From Rhodospirillaceae bacterium (GTDB lineage: Bacteria; Pseudomonadota; Alphaproteobacteria; DSM-16000; Inquilinaceae): 64,000 nucleotides of DNA. The notes beneath the pieces are model-generated. The model searched no databases. It saw only the letters and a program-made list of their open reading frames with translations, and was not told where the DNA came from. The stretch is taken from contig JACKIH010000003.1 in assembly GCA_020638575.1 (NCBI GenBank), forward strand, positions 3,645,001 through 3,709,000, written 5' to 3'. The translations under genes and the position numbers were made by a program. Position 1 is the first letter of the stretch. Each line of letters starts with the position of its first letter. Shown here piece by piece: positions 16,864 to 22,681 of this stretch.

Positions 16864-17100
16864 TCAGCCGCCGTGGGCGATGGCCCGCAGGACGGCGAGG
16901 TCGTGGGCACACCGGTCGGCCGCGGCGGTGTCGCCGGCCTGGCGGTGGCGGCGTGCCCGCTCCGCCGCTCCTGCTGCCAGGCGTTCGATGGCCAGAAGGT
17001 TGGCCCGCCGGCGCATCTGCCGGCAGGCCGGGCCGGTTGCCGGAATCGCGCCATCGTAGCGGGCCTCGTCGTCGCGCGTTGTGCCCAGCCAGGCGGGCAT
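16864..17100 (-). CDS. small hypothetical protein next to phage repressor
   Basis: A 78-residue basic helical protein (PAWLGTTRDDEARYDGAIPA, then RRRANLLAIERLAAGAAERA). No known family recognised. The ATG at 17100 has AGGAG nine bases upstream; the longer frame to 17265 overlaps the repressor. It lies 103 bases downstream of the repressor on the same strand, and the gap contains ATAGG-type motifs that may be operators, so it may belong to the lysogeny module. Confidence 0.55.
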   Translation of the reverse strand: MPAWLGTTRDDEARYDGAIPATGPACRQMRRRANLLAIERLAAGAAERARRHRQAGDTAAADRCAHDLAVLRAIAHGG

Positions 17101-17164
17101 GGGGACATGCTCCTGTATGCAGACCGCCGGGCACGCGAGGCCCGGTCCGATGATCGACCTATTT

Positions 17165-17190
17165 ATAGGAATTTTTTCATAGGTACGCAA
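17165..17190. promoter_or_regulatory. candidate operator cluster downstream of repressor
   Basis: CCTAT-TT-ATAGG forms a short inverted repeat and a further CATAGG follows within 20 bases, in the AT-rich gap between the repressor and the small gene. The same ATAGG/TAGGA word recurs upstream of the repressor at 17868-17900. Candidate binding sites by recurrence only. Confidence 0.35.
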
Positions 17191-17203
17191 GCGGCACGTT
17201 TGC

Positions 17204-17833
17204 CTACTGGCTGGCCCACACCACCCGCGCCATCCACTGAATCTCCTCCGGTGCCAGAACGACATCGGGGTATTCAGGGTTGAACGAGCGCAGCTCCACC
17301 CGGCGCGCCGAGCGGCGGGCCAGTTCCTTCACCATCACCTCGCCCGAGGCCGTCTTGGCCACCACCCGGTCGCCCCGGCGCACGCCCGATTGGGGCGACA
17401 CCACGATGGTGTCGCCGGCCCGGTAGACCGGCACCATGCTGTCGCCCGTGATCTCCAGCGCATAGGCGTTGGGATCGCCGATATCGGGGAACACCACTTC
17501 GTCCCAGCCGGTGCCGAGGGGATAGCCGGCATCGTCGAAGAACCCTTCGGTGCCGGCCTGGGCATAGCCGATGATCGGCACATGGCGCGTGCGCCGGTCC
17601 GGTACCGCGCCGATCAGCGCCACGAAGTCCGCCAGCGAGCAGCCGGTCGCCATCAGGATCTTGGAGATGCTCTCGGTGGACGGCCAGCGCAGCTTGCCTT
17701 CGGCGGTGCGCCGCTTTGATGGGTTGAAAGTCGTCGGGTCGAGCCCGGCACGGCGCGCCAGACCGGAGGCAGACAGCCCCTGGCGATGCGCGAGGCGATC
17801 GACCGCCAACCAGATATCCGCATGCTCCAGCAT
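17204..17833 (-). CDS. CI/LexA-like phage repressor (HTH plus S24 peptidase)
   Basis: A 209-residue protein. Residues 1-60 form a helix-turn-helix (AVDRLAHRQGLSASGLARRA, then STESISKILMATG); residues 85-209 an S24 autoprotease domain with the Ala-Gly cleavage site in YAQAGTEGF, the nucleophile serine in ITGDSMVPVYRAGD and the lysine in GDRVVAKTASG. Family role: represses lytic genes and self-cleaves under RecA stimulation. It is leftward and faces the rightward phage genes across a short control region, the classic lysogeny switch layout. Confidence 0.88.
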   Translation of the reverse strand: MLEHADIWLAVDRLAHRQGLSASGLARRAGLDPTTFNPSKRRTAEGKLRWPSTESISKILMATGCSLADFVALIGAVPDRRTRHVPIIGYAQAGTEGFFDDAGYPLGTGWDEVVFPDIGDPNAYALEITGDSMVPVYRAGDTIVVSPQSGVRRGDRVVAKTASGEVMVKELARRSARRVELRSFNPEYPDVVLAPEEIQWMARVVWASQ

Positions 17834-17851
17834 GGGAAGACTTTCTCACAC

Positions 17852-17906
17852 TTCCGTGAATACGTCCGTAGGAAAATGATCCTTTTCGATTGACATAGGA
17901 TAATAT
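17852..17906. promoter_or_regulatory. divergent control region of the repressor and the rightward phage genes
   Basis: This AT-rich stretch holds an imperfect inverted repeat with TTCC and GGAA ends (17852-17874), GTAGGAAAATG, a TTGACA hexamer (17890-17895) and ATAGGATAATATG. TTGACA and TAATAT are too close to be one promoter on the plus strand, so the exact start is unclear. The repeated TAGGA words are the best operator candidates. Confidence 0.45.
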
Positions 17907-17974
17907 GCCCATAGCGTGGAGCCCATCACGCCGCCCCCCCCCCGGGCGGCCGCCTGCGGAAGGGATAGAAAACC

Positions 17975-18352
17975 ATGCCGAGAGACGGCGGACCGGTCAT
18001 CACCGCGCCACTGGCAGACGATCGGATCGACGGTCAGCCGTTCGCTAGCGCGGAGGAGGCGTGGTTCTGGCTGATGCGCTGGCGGCGCGCCTGGATGGAC
18101 GGCGCGCGTTTCCGCGCCGGGCGGTCCGACCGGCCGCGGCCGTGCGAGCCGGTGGACATCCTGCGCGTCGTCGACCGCCTCTATCGCGCCCGCCGGCTCG
18201 ACCGCGAACACCTGGCGGTGCTGGGCCACTACGGCCGCCGCGACATGCCACCCTCTCCGCGCCGGCCGGCCGAATACCGCGCCAGTCGGTTGTGGGCGGA
18301 AGCCATGGAGCGGCTCGACGGAGCGCTGCGCCTGAAAGGGCTGGTGGCATGA
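17975..18352 (+). CDS. phage hypothetical protein
   Basis: A 125-residue protein, tryptophan- and arginine-rich (EEAWFWLMRWRRAWMDGARF, then RPCEPVDILRVVDRLYRARR and LAVLGHYGRR). Proteins with this look occur near the early end of alphaproteobacterial podovirus-like modules, but I cannot name a function; a small regulatory or HTH-like role is possible. AAGGGAT lies about nine bases before the ATG. It overlaps the next gene by four bases (ATGA). It is the first rightward gene after the repressor control region and a run of ten C residues. Confidence 0.65.
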   Translation: MPRDGGPVITAPLADDRIDGQPFASAEEAWFWLMRWRRAWMDGARFRAGRSDRPRPCEPVDILRVVDRLYRARRLDREHLAVLGHYGRRDMPPSPRRPAEYRASRLWAEAMERLDGALRLKGLVA

Positions 18353-18774
18353 CCGCCGACGCCATCCATCCGGCACCCGGCGGCAGCGTGGCCGCCGCCT
18401 ATGTCGCCTTCAGCGGCAAGGCCGATCTGTGGTGGCTGAGGCTGCTGCGTCCGGGCTTCCGGCATTGCTTCCTGATGGTCTCGGACGGCCGCCATTGGAT
18501 CACGCTCGACCCCTTGTCGACGATCCTGGAGGTGGCGGTGCAGCCGGTGCCGGGCGAGTTCGATCTGCCCGGCTGGTATCGCGCGCGCGGTCTCGTCGTC
18601 GTGCCGGCACGGCTCGGCCCGCCGCCCGCGCGGCCGTTGCTGATCGCCCCGCTGACCTGCGTGGAGGTGGTGAAGCGCGCACTGGGCCTGCACGTGCGCT
18701 GGCTGCTCACCCCCTACCAGCTCTACCGCCGGCTGGCGCGCGACGCCGCAGCGCCGGCCGCTGGCCAATCCTGA
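18349..18774 (+). CDS. phage protein, possible permuted NlpC/P60-like fold
   Basis: A 141-residue protein. An early segment GFRHCFLMVSDGRHWITLDP and a later PLTCVEVVKRALGLH place a histidine before a cysteine that starts a helix, the order expected of circularly permuted papain-like (NlpC/P60, LRAT-like) enzymes. This is pattern inference and not confirmed. Such a protein could trim peptidoglycan or act during DNA entry. The ATG overlaps the upstream stop. No signal peptide is evident. Confidence 0.6.
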   Translation: MTADAIHPAPGGSVAAAYVAFSGKADLWWLRLLRPGFRHCFLMVSDGRHWITLDPLSTILEVAVQPVPGEFDLPGWYRARGLVVVPARLGPPPARPLLIAPLTCVEVVKRALGLHVRWLLTPYQLYRRLARDAAAPAAGQS

Positions 18775-18811
18775 AACCGGTTTCCCCAATTTTTTGTCCG
18801 GAGGTCCTGCC

Positions 18812-19033
18812 ATGGGCGCCTTGTTCAGCACTCCCTCGCCGCAGCCGGTCGTGTCGCTGCCCGAACCCGATCCGGTGGCCGAGGTCGATCCCGACGAGGC
18901 GGAGCGGGAGGCCCGCGAGGCCGCCCAGGAGCGCCGCTCGCGCGGGCGCTCGGGGACCGTGTTCACGAGCTGGCGCGGCGTGCTGCTGGAGCGGCCCGAC
19001 CTGCCGCGGCGCAAGACGCTGCTGGGGGAATAG
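18812..19033 (+). CDS. small phage protein upstream of portal
   Basis: A 73-residue protein with a proline-rich first 30 residues, an acidic to basic charged helix (DEAEREAREAAQERRSRGRS) and a conserved-looking C-terminus SWRGVLLERPDLPRRKTLLG. GGAGG eight bases before the ATG supports expression. It lies three bases from the portal gene, so it is probably a minor structural or assembly protein. Function unknown. Confidence 0.65.
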   Translation: MGALFSTPSPQPVVSLPEPDPVAEVDPDEAEREAREAAQERRSRGRSGTVFTSWRGVLLERPDLPRRKTLLGE

Positions 19034-19036
19034 GCC

Positions 19037-20590
19037 ATGGCCAACGCCCTCCCCAGGCCGGACGGCGGCCAGGTGTATGCCGCCGCGGTGCTGGCCCGCT
19101 ATGCCCGCAGCCGCGCCCGGCGCGACCGTTGGCGCAGCCTGTGGCGGGACTGCTACGCCCTGGTGCTGCCCTACCGCTCTGAGCTGGAGGGCGGCGACCA
19201 TGCCGGCGACGGTCGCGGCGACCGGGTGTTCGACGGTACCGCACCCGATGCCGTGGACCAGCTTGCCGCCAGCCTGCTCGCCCAGCTCACTCCGCCGTGG
19301 TCGCGCTGGGTCGGCCTGGTACCGGGCACGGACTACGCCATGGCCGAACGGGCGGAAGCGCGTGCGCTGCTGGCCGCCGAGACCGAGCGCATGACGGCGA
19401 CGCTGCACGCCCATCTCGACCGCTCCAACTTCGCAGTCGAGATCCACCAGTGCTTCCTCGACCTGGTGGTGGGCGGGACCGCGACCCTGCTGGTGGAAGA
19501 AGCGCCGCCGGGCGAGGTGTCGGCCCTGCGCTTTGCCGCCGTGCCGCTCGCCCAGACGGTGCTGGACGAAGGCCCGCGCGGCCGGCTGGACACCGCCTAT
19601 CGCCGCATCGAGCTGACCCGGGCCGAAGCCGAGGATCGCTTTCCCGGCCTGGTGCCCGGCGCCGGTCAGGCCAATGCGTCCGGCGATGCATCCAGCGATG
19701 CACCCGGCCGCATCACCCTGGTGGAAGCGGTGGAACCGGTGCCGGCGGTCGCGGGCGGCGGCTACCGCTACCTGCTGATCCTGCCCGGCGAGGGCGGGGA
19801 GGGCGACGGCGAGCCGGTGGTGTTGGGCCAGGCCCGCCTCGCCGAAAGTCCTTTCGTCAGCTTCCGCTGGATGAAGGCGCCGGGGGAAGTCTACGGCCGC
19901 TCGCCGGTGATGAAGGCCCTGCCCGATATCCGCACCGCCAACCGCGTGGTGGAACTGGTGCTGAAGAACGCGTCCATCGCCGTTACCGGCATCTGGCAGG
20001 CCGACGACGACGGTGTGCTCAACCCCGCCACCGTGCGCCTGGTGCCGGGCGCCATCATCCCCAAGGCCGTAGGCTCGTCGGGTCTCCGGCCGTTGGAAGC
20101 GCCGGGCAACTTCGACGTCTCCCAGCTTGTGTTGGACGACCTGCGCGGGCGCATCCGCCACGCGCTGCTGGCCGACCAACTCGCCCAGGTGAACGCGCCG
20201 CGCATGACGGCGACCGAGGTGCTGGAGCGCACCGCCCAAATGGCCCGCCTGCTGGGCGCCACCTATGGCCGGCTGCAATCGGAGCTGCTGACGCCCTTGG
20301 TGTTGCGCTGCCTGTCCATCCTCAGGCGGCGCGGCGAGATCCCCGACCTGGTGGTGGACGGCCGTACCCTGCAGGTGCAGTTCCGCGGCCCACTCGCCCA
20401 GGCCCAGGCCCAACGCGATGTGCAAAGCACGCTGCACTGGCTGGAAGCGGCCAACACCCTGGGGGCCGATGCGGTGTCGGTGATCGATGCCACGGCCGCA
20501 GTGCGCTGGCTGGCCGATCGCTTCGGCGTGGCCGCGGAACTGGTGCGCGCCGTGCCGCCGCCGACCGAGATGGAGGATGGCGATGCCTGA
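19037..20590 (+). CDS. portal / head-to-tail connector protein (podovirus type)
   Basis: A 517-residue protein of the podoviral head-tail connector family. Landmarks: WRDCYALVLPYRSELEGG near residue 35, DGTAPDAVDQLAASLLAQLT, a SPFVSFRWMKAPGEVYGRSP segment, DIRTANRVVELVLKNASIA and an APRMTATEVLERTAQMARLL helix near residue 390. Twelve copies form the ring through which DNA is packaged and ejected. Length matches T7-like portals. It overlaps the Bbp19-like gene by eight bases. Confidence 0.9.
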   Translation: MANALPRPDGGQVYAAAVLARYARSRARRDRWRSLWRDCYALVLPYRSELEGGDHAGDGRGDRVFDGTAPDAVDQLAASLLAQLTPPWSRWVGLVPGTDYAMAERAEARALLAAETERMTATLHAHLDRSNFAVEIHQCFLDLVVGGTATLLVEEAPPGEVSALRFAAVPLAQTVLDEGPRGRLDTAYRRIELTRAEAEDRFPGLVPGAGQANASGDASSDAPGRITLVEAVEPVPAVAGGGYRYLLILPGEGGEGDGEPVVLGQARLAESPFVSFRWMKAPGEVYGRSPVMKALPDIRTANRVVELVLKNASIAVTGIWQADDDGVLNPATVRLVPGAIIPKAVGSSGLRPLEAPGNFDVSQLVLDDLRGRIRHALLADQLAQVNAPRMTATEVLERTAQMARLLGATYGRLQSELLTPLVLRCLSILRRRGEIPDLVVDGRTLQVQFRGPLAQAQAQRDVQSTLHWLEAANTLGADAVSVIDATAAVRWLADRFGVAAELVRAVPPPTEMEDGDA

Positions 20591-20831
20591 TCCCTTCGAC
20601 GATCCCGCAGGGACCGAGCCGCCAACCGCCGCCGACACCCTGGCGCCCGCCTTCGCCGCCTGCTTCCGCGGGGCGGAGGGGCAGCTCGTGCTCGCCCATC
20701 TGCGCGGGCTCACCCGCGACCGGGTGCTCGGCCCCCAGGCCAGCGAGGCCGAGCTGCGCCACCTGGAAGGCCAGCGCGTGCTGGTCCGTCACATCGAAAC
20801 CCTGGTCGCCCGCGGCCGTGCGCCGCGGTGA
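20583..20831 (+). CDS. Bbp19-like phage structural protein
   Basis: An 82-residue protein with the motif FAACFRGAEGQLVLAHLRGL, then LGPQASEAELRHLEGQRVLV, resembling small Bbp19-type proteins found beside portal genes of BPP-1-like podoviruses. The ATG lies inside the portal 3' end. Exact role unknown. A four-unit 14 bp tandem repeat follows in the gap to the scaffold gene. Confidence 0.7.
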   Translation: MPDPFDDPAGTEPPTAADTLAPAFAACFRGAEGQLVLAHLRGLTRDRVLGPQASEAELRHLEGQRVLVRHIETLVARGRAPR

Positions 20832-20839
20832 GACCGCCC

Positions 20840-20895
20840 AGTCCTCCCATCCAAGTCCTCCCATCCAAGCCCTCCCAACCAAGCCCTCCCATCTG
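20840..20895. repeat. 14-bp tandem repeat, four units, before the scaffold gene
   Basis: Units AGTCCTCCCATCCA (20840 and 20854, identical) and the variants AGCCCTCCCAACCA (20868) and AGCCCTCCCATCTG (20882). The array ends 16 bases before the scaffold ATG, so unit number would change the spacing between stop and start. Confidence 0.75.
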
Positions 20896-20911
20896 AGACG
20901 GAGTTCCTGCC

Positions 20912-21685
20912 ATGCCCACGCCGACCCTCGATCCCGCCGCCACCGCCGCCGCCGCGGCCGTCCCTCCTGCATCGTCCGCCGCAGCACTCGCCGGGCTCGT
21001 CGTGCCGGAGAAGTTCCGCGATCCGCGCACCGGCGAGGTGCGGGTGGATGCGTTGCTGAAGTCCTATCTCGACCTGGAGCGCAAGCTGGCGGCCATGGTG
21101 CCGGCTCCCCGCGCCGACATGCCGACGGCCGAGCGGCGCCGCCTGGAAAGCGCGCTGGGCGTGCCCGGCGATGCCACCGGCTACCAGGTATCGTGCCCGC
21201 ACGGGCTGTTCCGTCCCGACCCGGAGGTCAACGCGCGCCTGCATGCCGCCGCCTTCACCACCGATCAGGCACAGCTCGTTTATGACCTGGCGGCCGAACG
21301 GTTGGTGCCGCTGGTGCGGGAGCTGGCCGCGGAGTTCCAGGCCGACCGTGAGATCGAGCGCCTGATCGCCTATTTCGGCGGTGCCGACCGTTGGCGCGAA
21401 GTCTCCCGCCAGATGCTCGCCTGGGCCAAGCGCAACCTGCCGCAGCCGGCCGTCGACGGGCTGTCGACCTCCTTCGACGGGGTGCTGGCGCTCTATAAGA
21501 TGATGACCAGCGGCGAGGCCGGGCCGATGCGCAGCGGCAGTGCCAATGCCGCCGAGCCGCTCGACGAGACGGCCCTGCACGCCATGGTGCGCGATCCGCG
21601 CTACTGGCGCGACCGCGACCCCGCCATGGTGCGCAAGGTGACCGACAGCTTCCGCCGCCTCTACGGCGACGACGCCCAGGGCTAA
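20912..21685 (+). CDS. phage scaffolding / capsid assembly protein
   Basis: A 257-residue protein between portal and capsid. The N-terminus is low complexity (alanine/proline); the body has EKFRDPRTGEVRVDALLKSY, a predicted helical middle (LAAEFQADREIERLIAYFGG), and a charged C-terminus (DPAMVRKVTDSFRRLYGDD). Together these fit podoviral scaffolds such as T7 gp9. Normally the capsid gene follows at once; here 5.9 kb of other DNA intervenes. The stop overlaps the stop of a convergent gene by three bases (21682-21685). Confidence 0.8.
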   Translation: MPTPTLDPAATAAAAAVPPASSAAALAGLVVPEKFRDPRTGEVRVDALLKSYLDLERKLAAMVPAPRADMPTAERRRLESALGVPGDATGYQVSCPHGLFRPDPEVNARLHAAAFTTDQAQLVYDLAAERLVPLVRELAAEFQADREIERLIAYFGGADRWREVSRQMLAWAKRNLPQPAVDGLSTSFDGVLALYKMMTSGEAGPMRSGSANAAEPLDETALHAMVRDPRYWRDRDPAMVRKVTDSFRRLYGDDAQG

Positions 21686-22494
21686 CCGCGTTCGGCCCGC
21701 CGGCCGGTCCAGCGCGAGAGGATCGCCTCGACCGGCCGGCCGGCACCGGGGATGTCCCAATGGTCGTGCTTGCTGTCGATCAGCGCCACCGTGCCGGGGC
21801 CGAGCCGCGCCGGCACCTCGGTGGCGCGCGCGATGCCGGCGGTGCTCAGCGCGTCGGCGAGCTCGGTCATGGCCTCGGCACAGCGGCTGCCGGACACCGC
21901 CACCAACCAGCCGCGGCCCTCCAGGCACCACTCGGTCACCGTGTCGAGCCCACCGAACAGGGCGTCCAGCACCACGATTCCGGCCACCCGGTCGCCCAGG
22001 CCGCCGCTGGTGAGGCTCGATTCCAATGCCCGCCAGCCGCCGGAGAAACCCGCCAGCACCAGGGGCAGGTCTTCCACCTGCGCGGTGGAAAGGCCGGACA
22101 ACTCGGCCAGGTGCGGTGCGGCTTCAGCGACCAGGGCCGCAGTGCCGCCAGGCCGGCCGAGCTTGCCTGGGTAGCTGTCAGCCACCTCCAGGCCGAGCTG
22201 CGGGGCGATCAGGGCCGCTCCACCCGCCGCCGCCTGGCCGGCCATGTCCCAGCGCAGCCGCACATCGCGGTCGATCTCGCCCATGTGGCCATGGAAGAAC
22301 AGGGCCAGCCCGCGCGGGGCCGGCGGGCTCGCCAGCAGCACCCGGTCGTCGGTGTAGTGGGGATGGCGCGGCGCGTGGGCGCCGGTTGAGGTGATGCGGG
22401 TGGGTTGACCGCCGACGACGGGGCCATCGAAGGCCAGCGGCGGATCGGGGAACGGTGCCGCATGCAGCCGCACGATCCGGTAGGCGACGCCCAC
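21682..22494 (-). CDS. alpha/beta hydrolase-like protein (cargo gene)
   Basis: A 270-residue protein with an alpha/beta hydrolase pattern: LALFFHGHMGEIDRDV (oxyanion region), LVLAGFSGGWRALES (nucleophile Ser in G-F-S-G-G), a VVLDALFGG strand and DSKHDHWDIPG carrying the candidate histidine. No signal peptide is seen. I set the start at GTG 22494, seven bases after GGAGG; GTG 22497 is equally possible, and the ATG at 22596 would put the start inside a palindrome. It is the last gene of a leftward cargo group inside the phage block and abuts the scaffold gene stop-to-stop. Confidence 0.65.
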   Translation of the reverse strand: MGVAYRIVRLHAAPFPDPPLAFDGPVVGGQPTRITSTGAHAPRHPHYTDDRVLLASPPAPRGLALFFHGHMGEIDRDVRLRWDMAGQAAAGGAALIAPQLGLEVADSYPGKLGRPGGTAALVAEAAPHLAELSGLSTAQVEDLPLVLAGFSGGWRALESSLTSGGLGDRVAGIVVLDALFGGLDTVTEWCLEGRGWLVAVSGSRCAEAMTELADALSTAGIARATEVPARLGPGTVALIDSKHDHWDIPGAGRPVEAILSRWTGRRAERG

Positions 22495-22553
22495 CACGCT
22501 ACCTCCCTCGCGCCCGCGGCCGCTTTCGGCCGCCGCTCCGTCCGCAGGTGCGG

Positions 22554-22681
22554 CTAGAGCATTGAGCCGATCTGATGGACTCGCTTCGCGATCCATCAGG
22601 CCGGAGCAGTGCCCGCAATTTCAACCATCTAGAGCACGACGTCCGGTCAGACGCGAACGCGTTTGATCGGACCGCGCTCTA
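22554..22681. repeat. pair of palindromic sequences between cargo genes
   Basis: Two hairpins lie side by side. Bases 22572-22599 form CTGATGGA / TCCATCAG with a CGC/GCG inner stem. Bases 22630-22681 form a 52-base palindrome from TAGAGC to GCTCTA with an inner GTCCGGTC / GATCGGAC pairing; its right end includes the stop codon of the membrane protein gene. Both units begin TAGAGCA, as in REP-like elements of alphaproteobacterial chromosomes. Confidence 0.75.

Noticed and set aside
17890..17906. plus-strand promoter made of TTGACA and TAATAT upstream of the first phage gene
   Set aside because: Only five bases separate the hexamers, too short for a sigma-70 promoter; they may belong to different signals.
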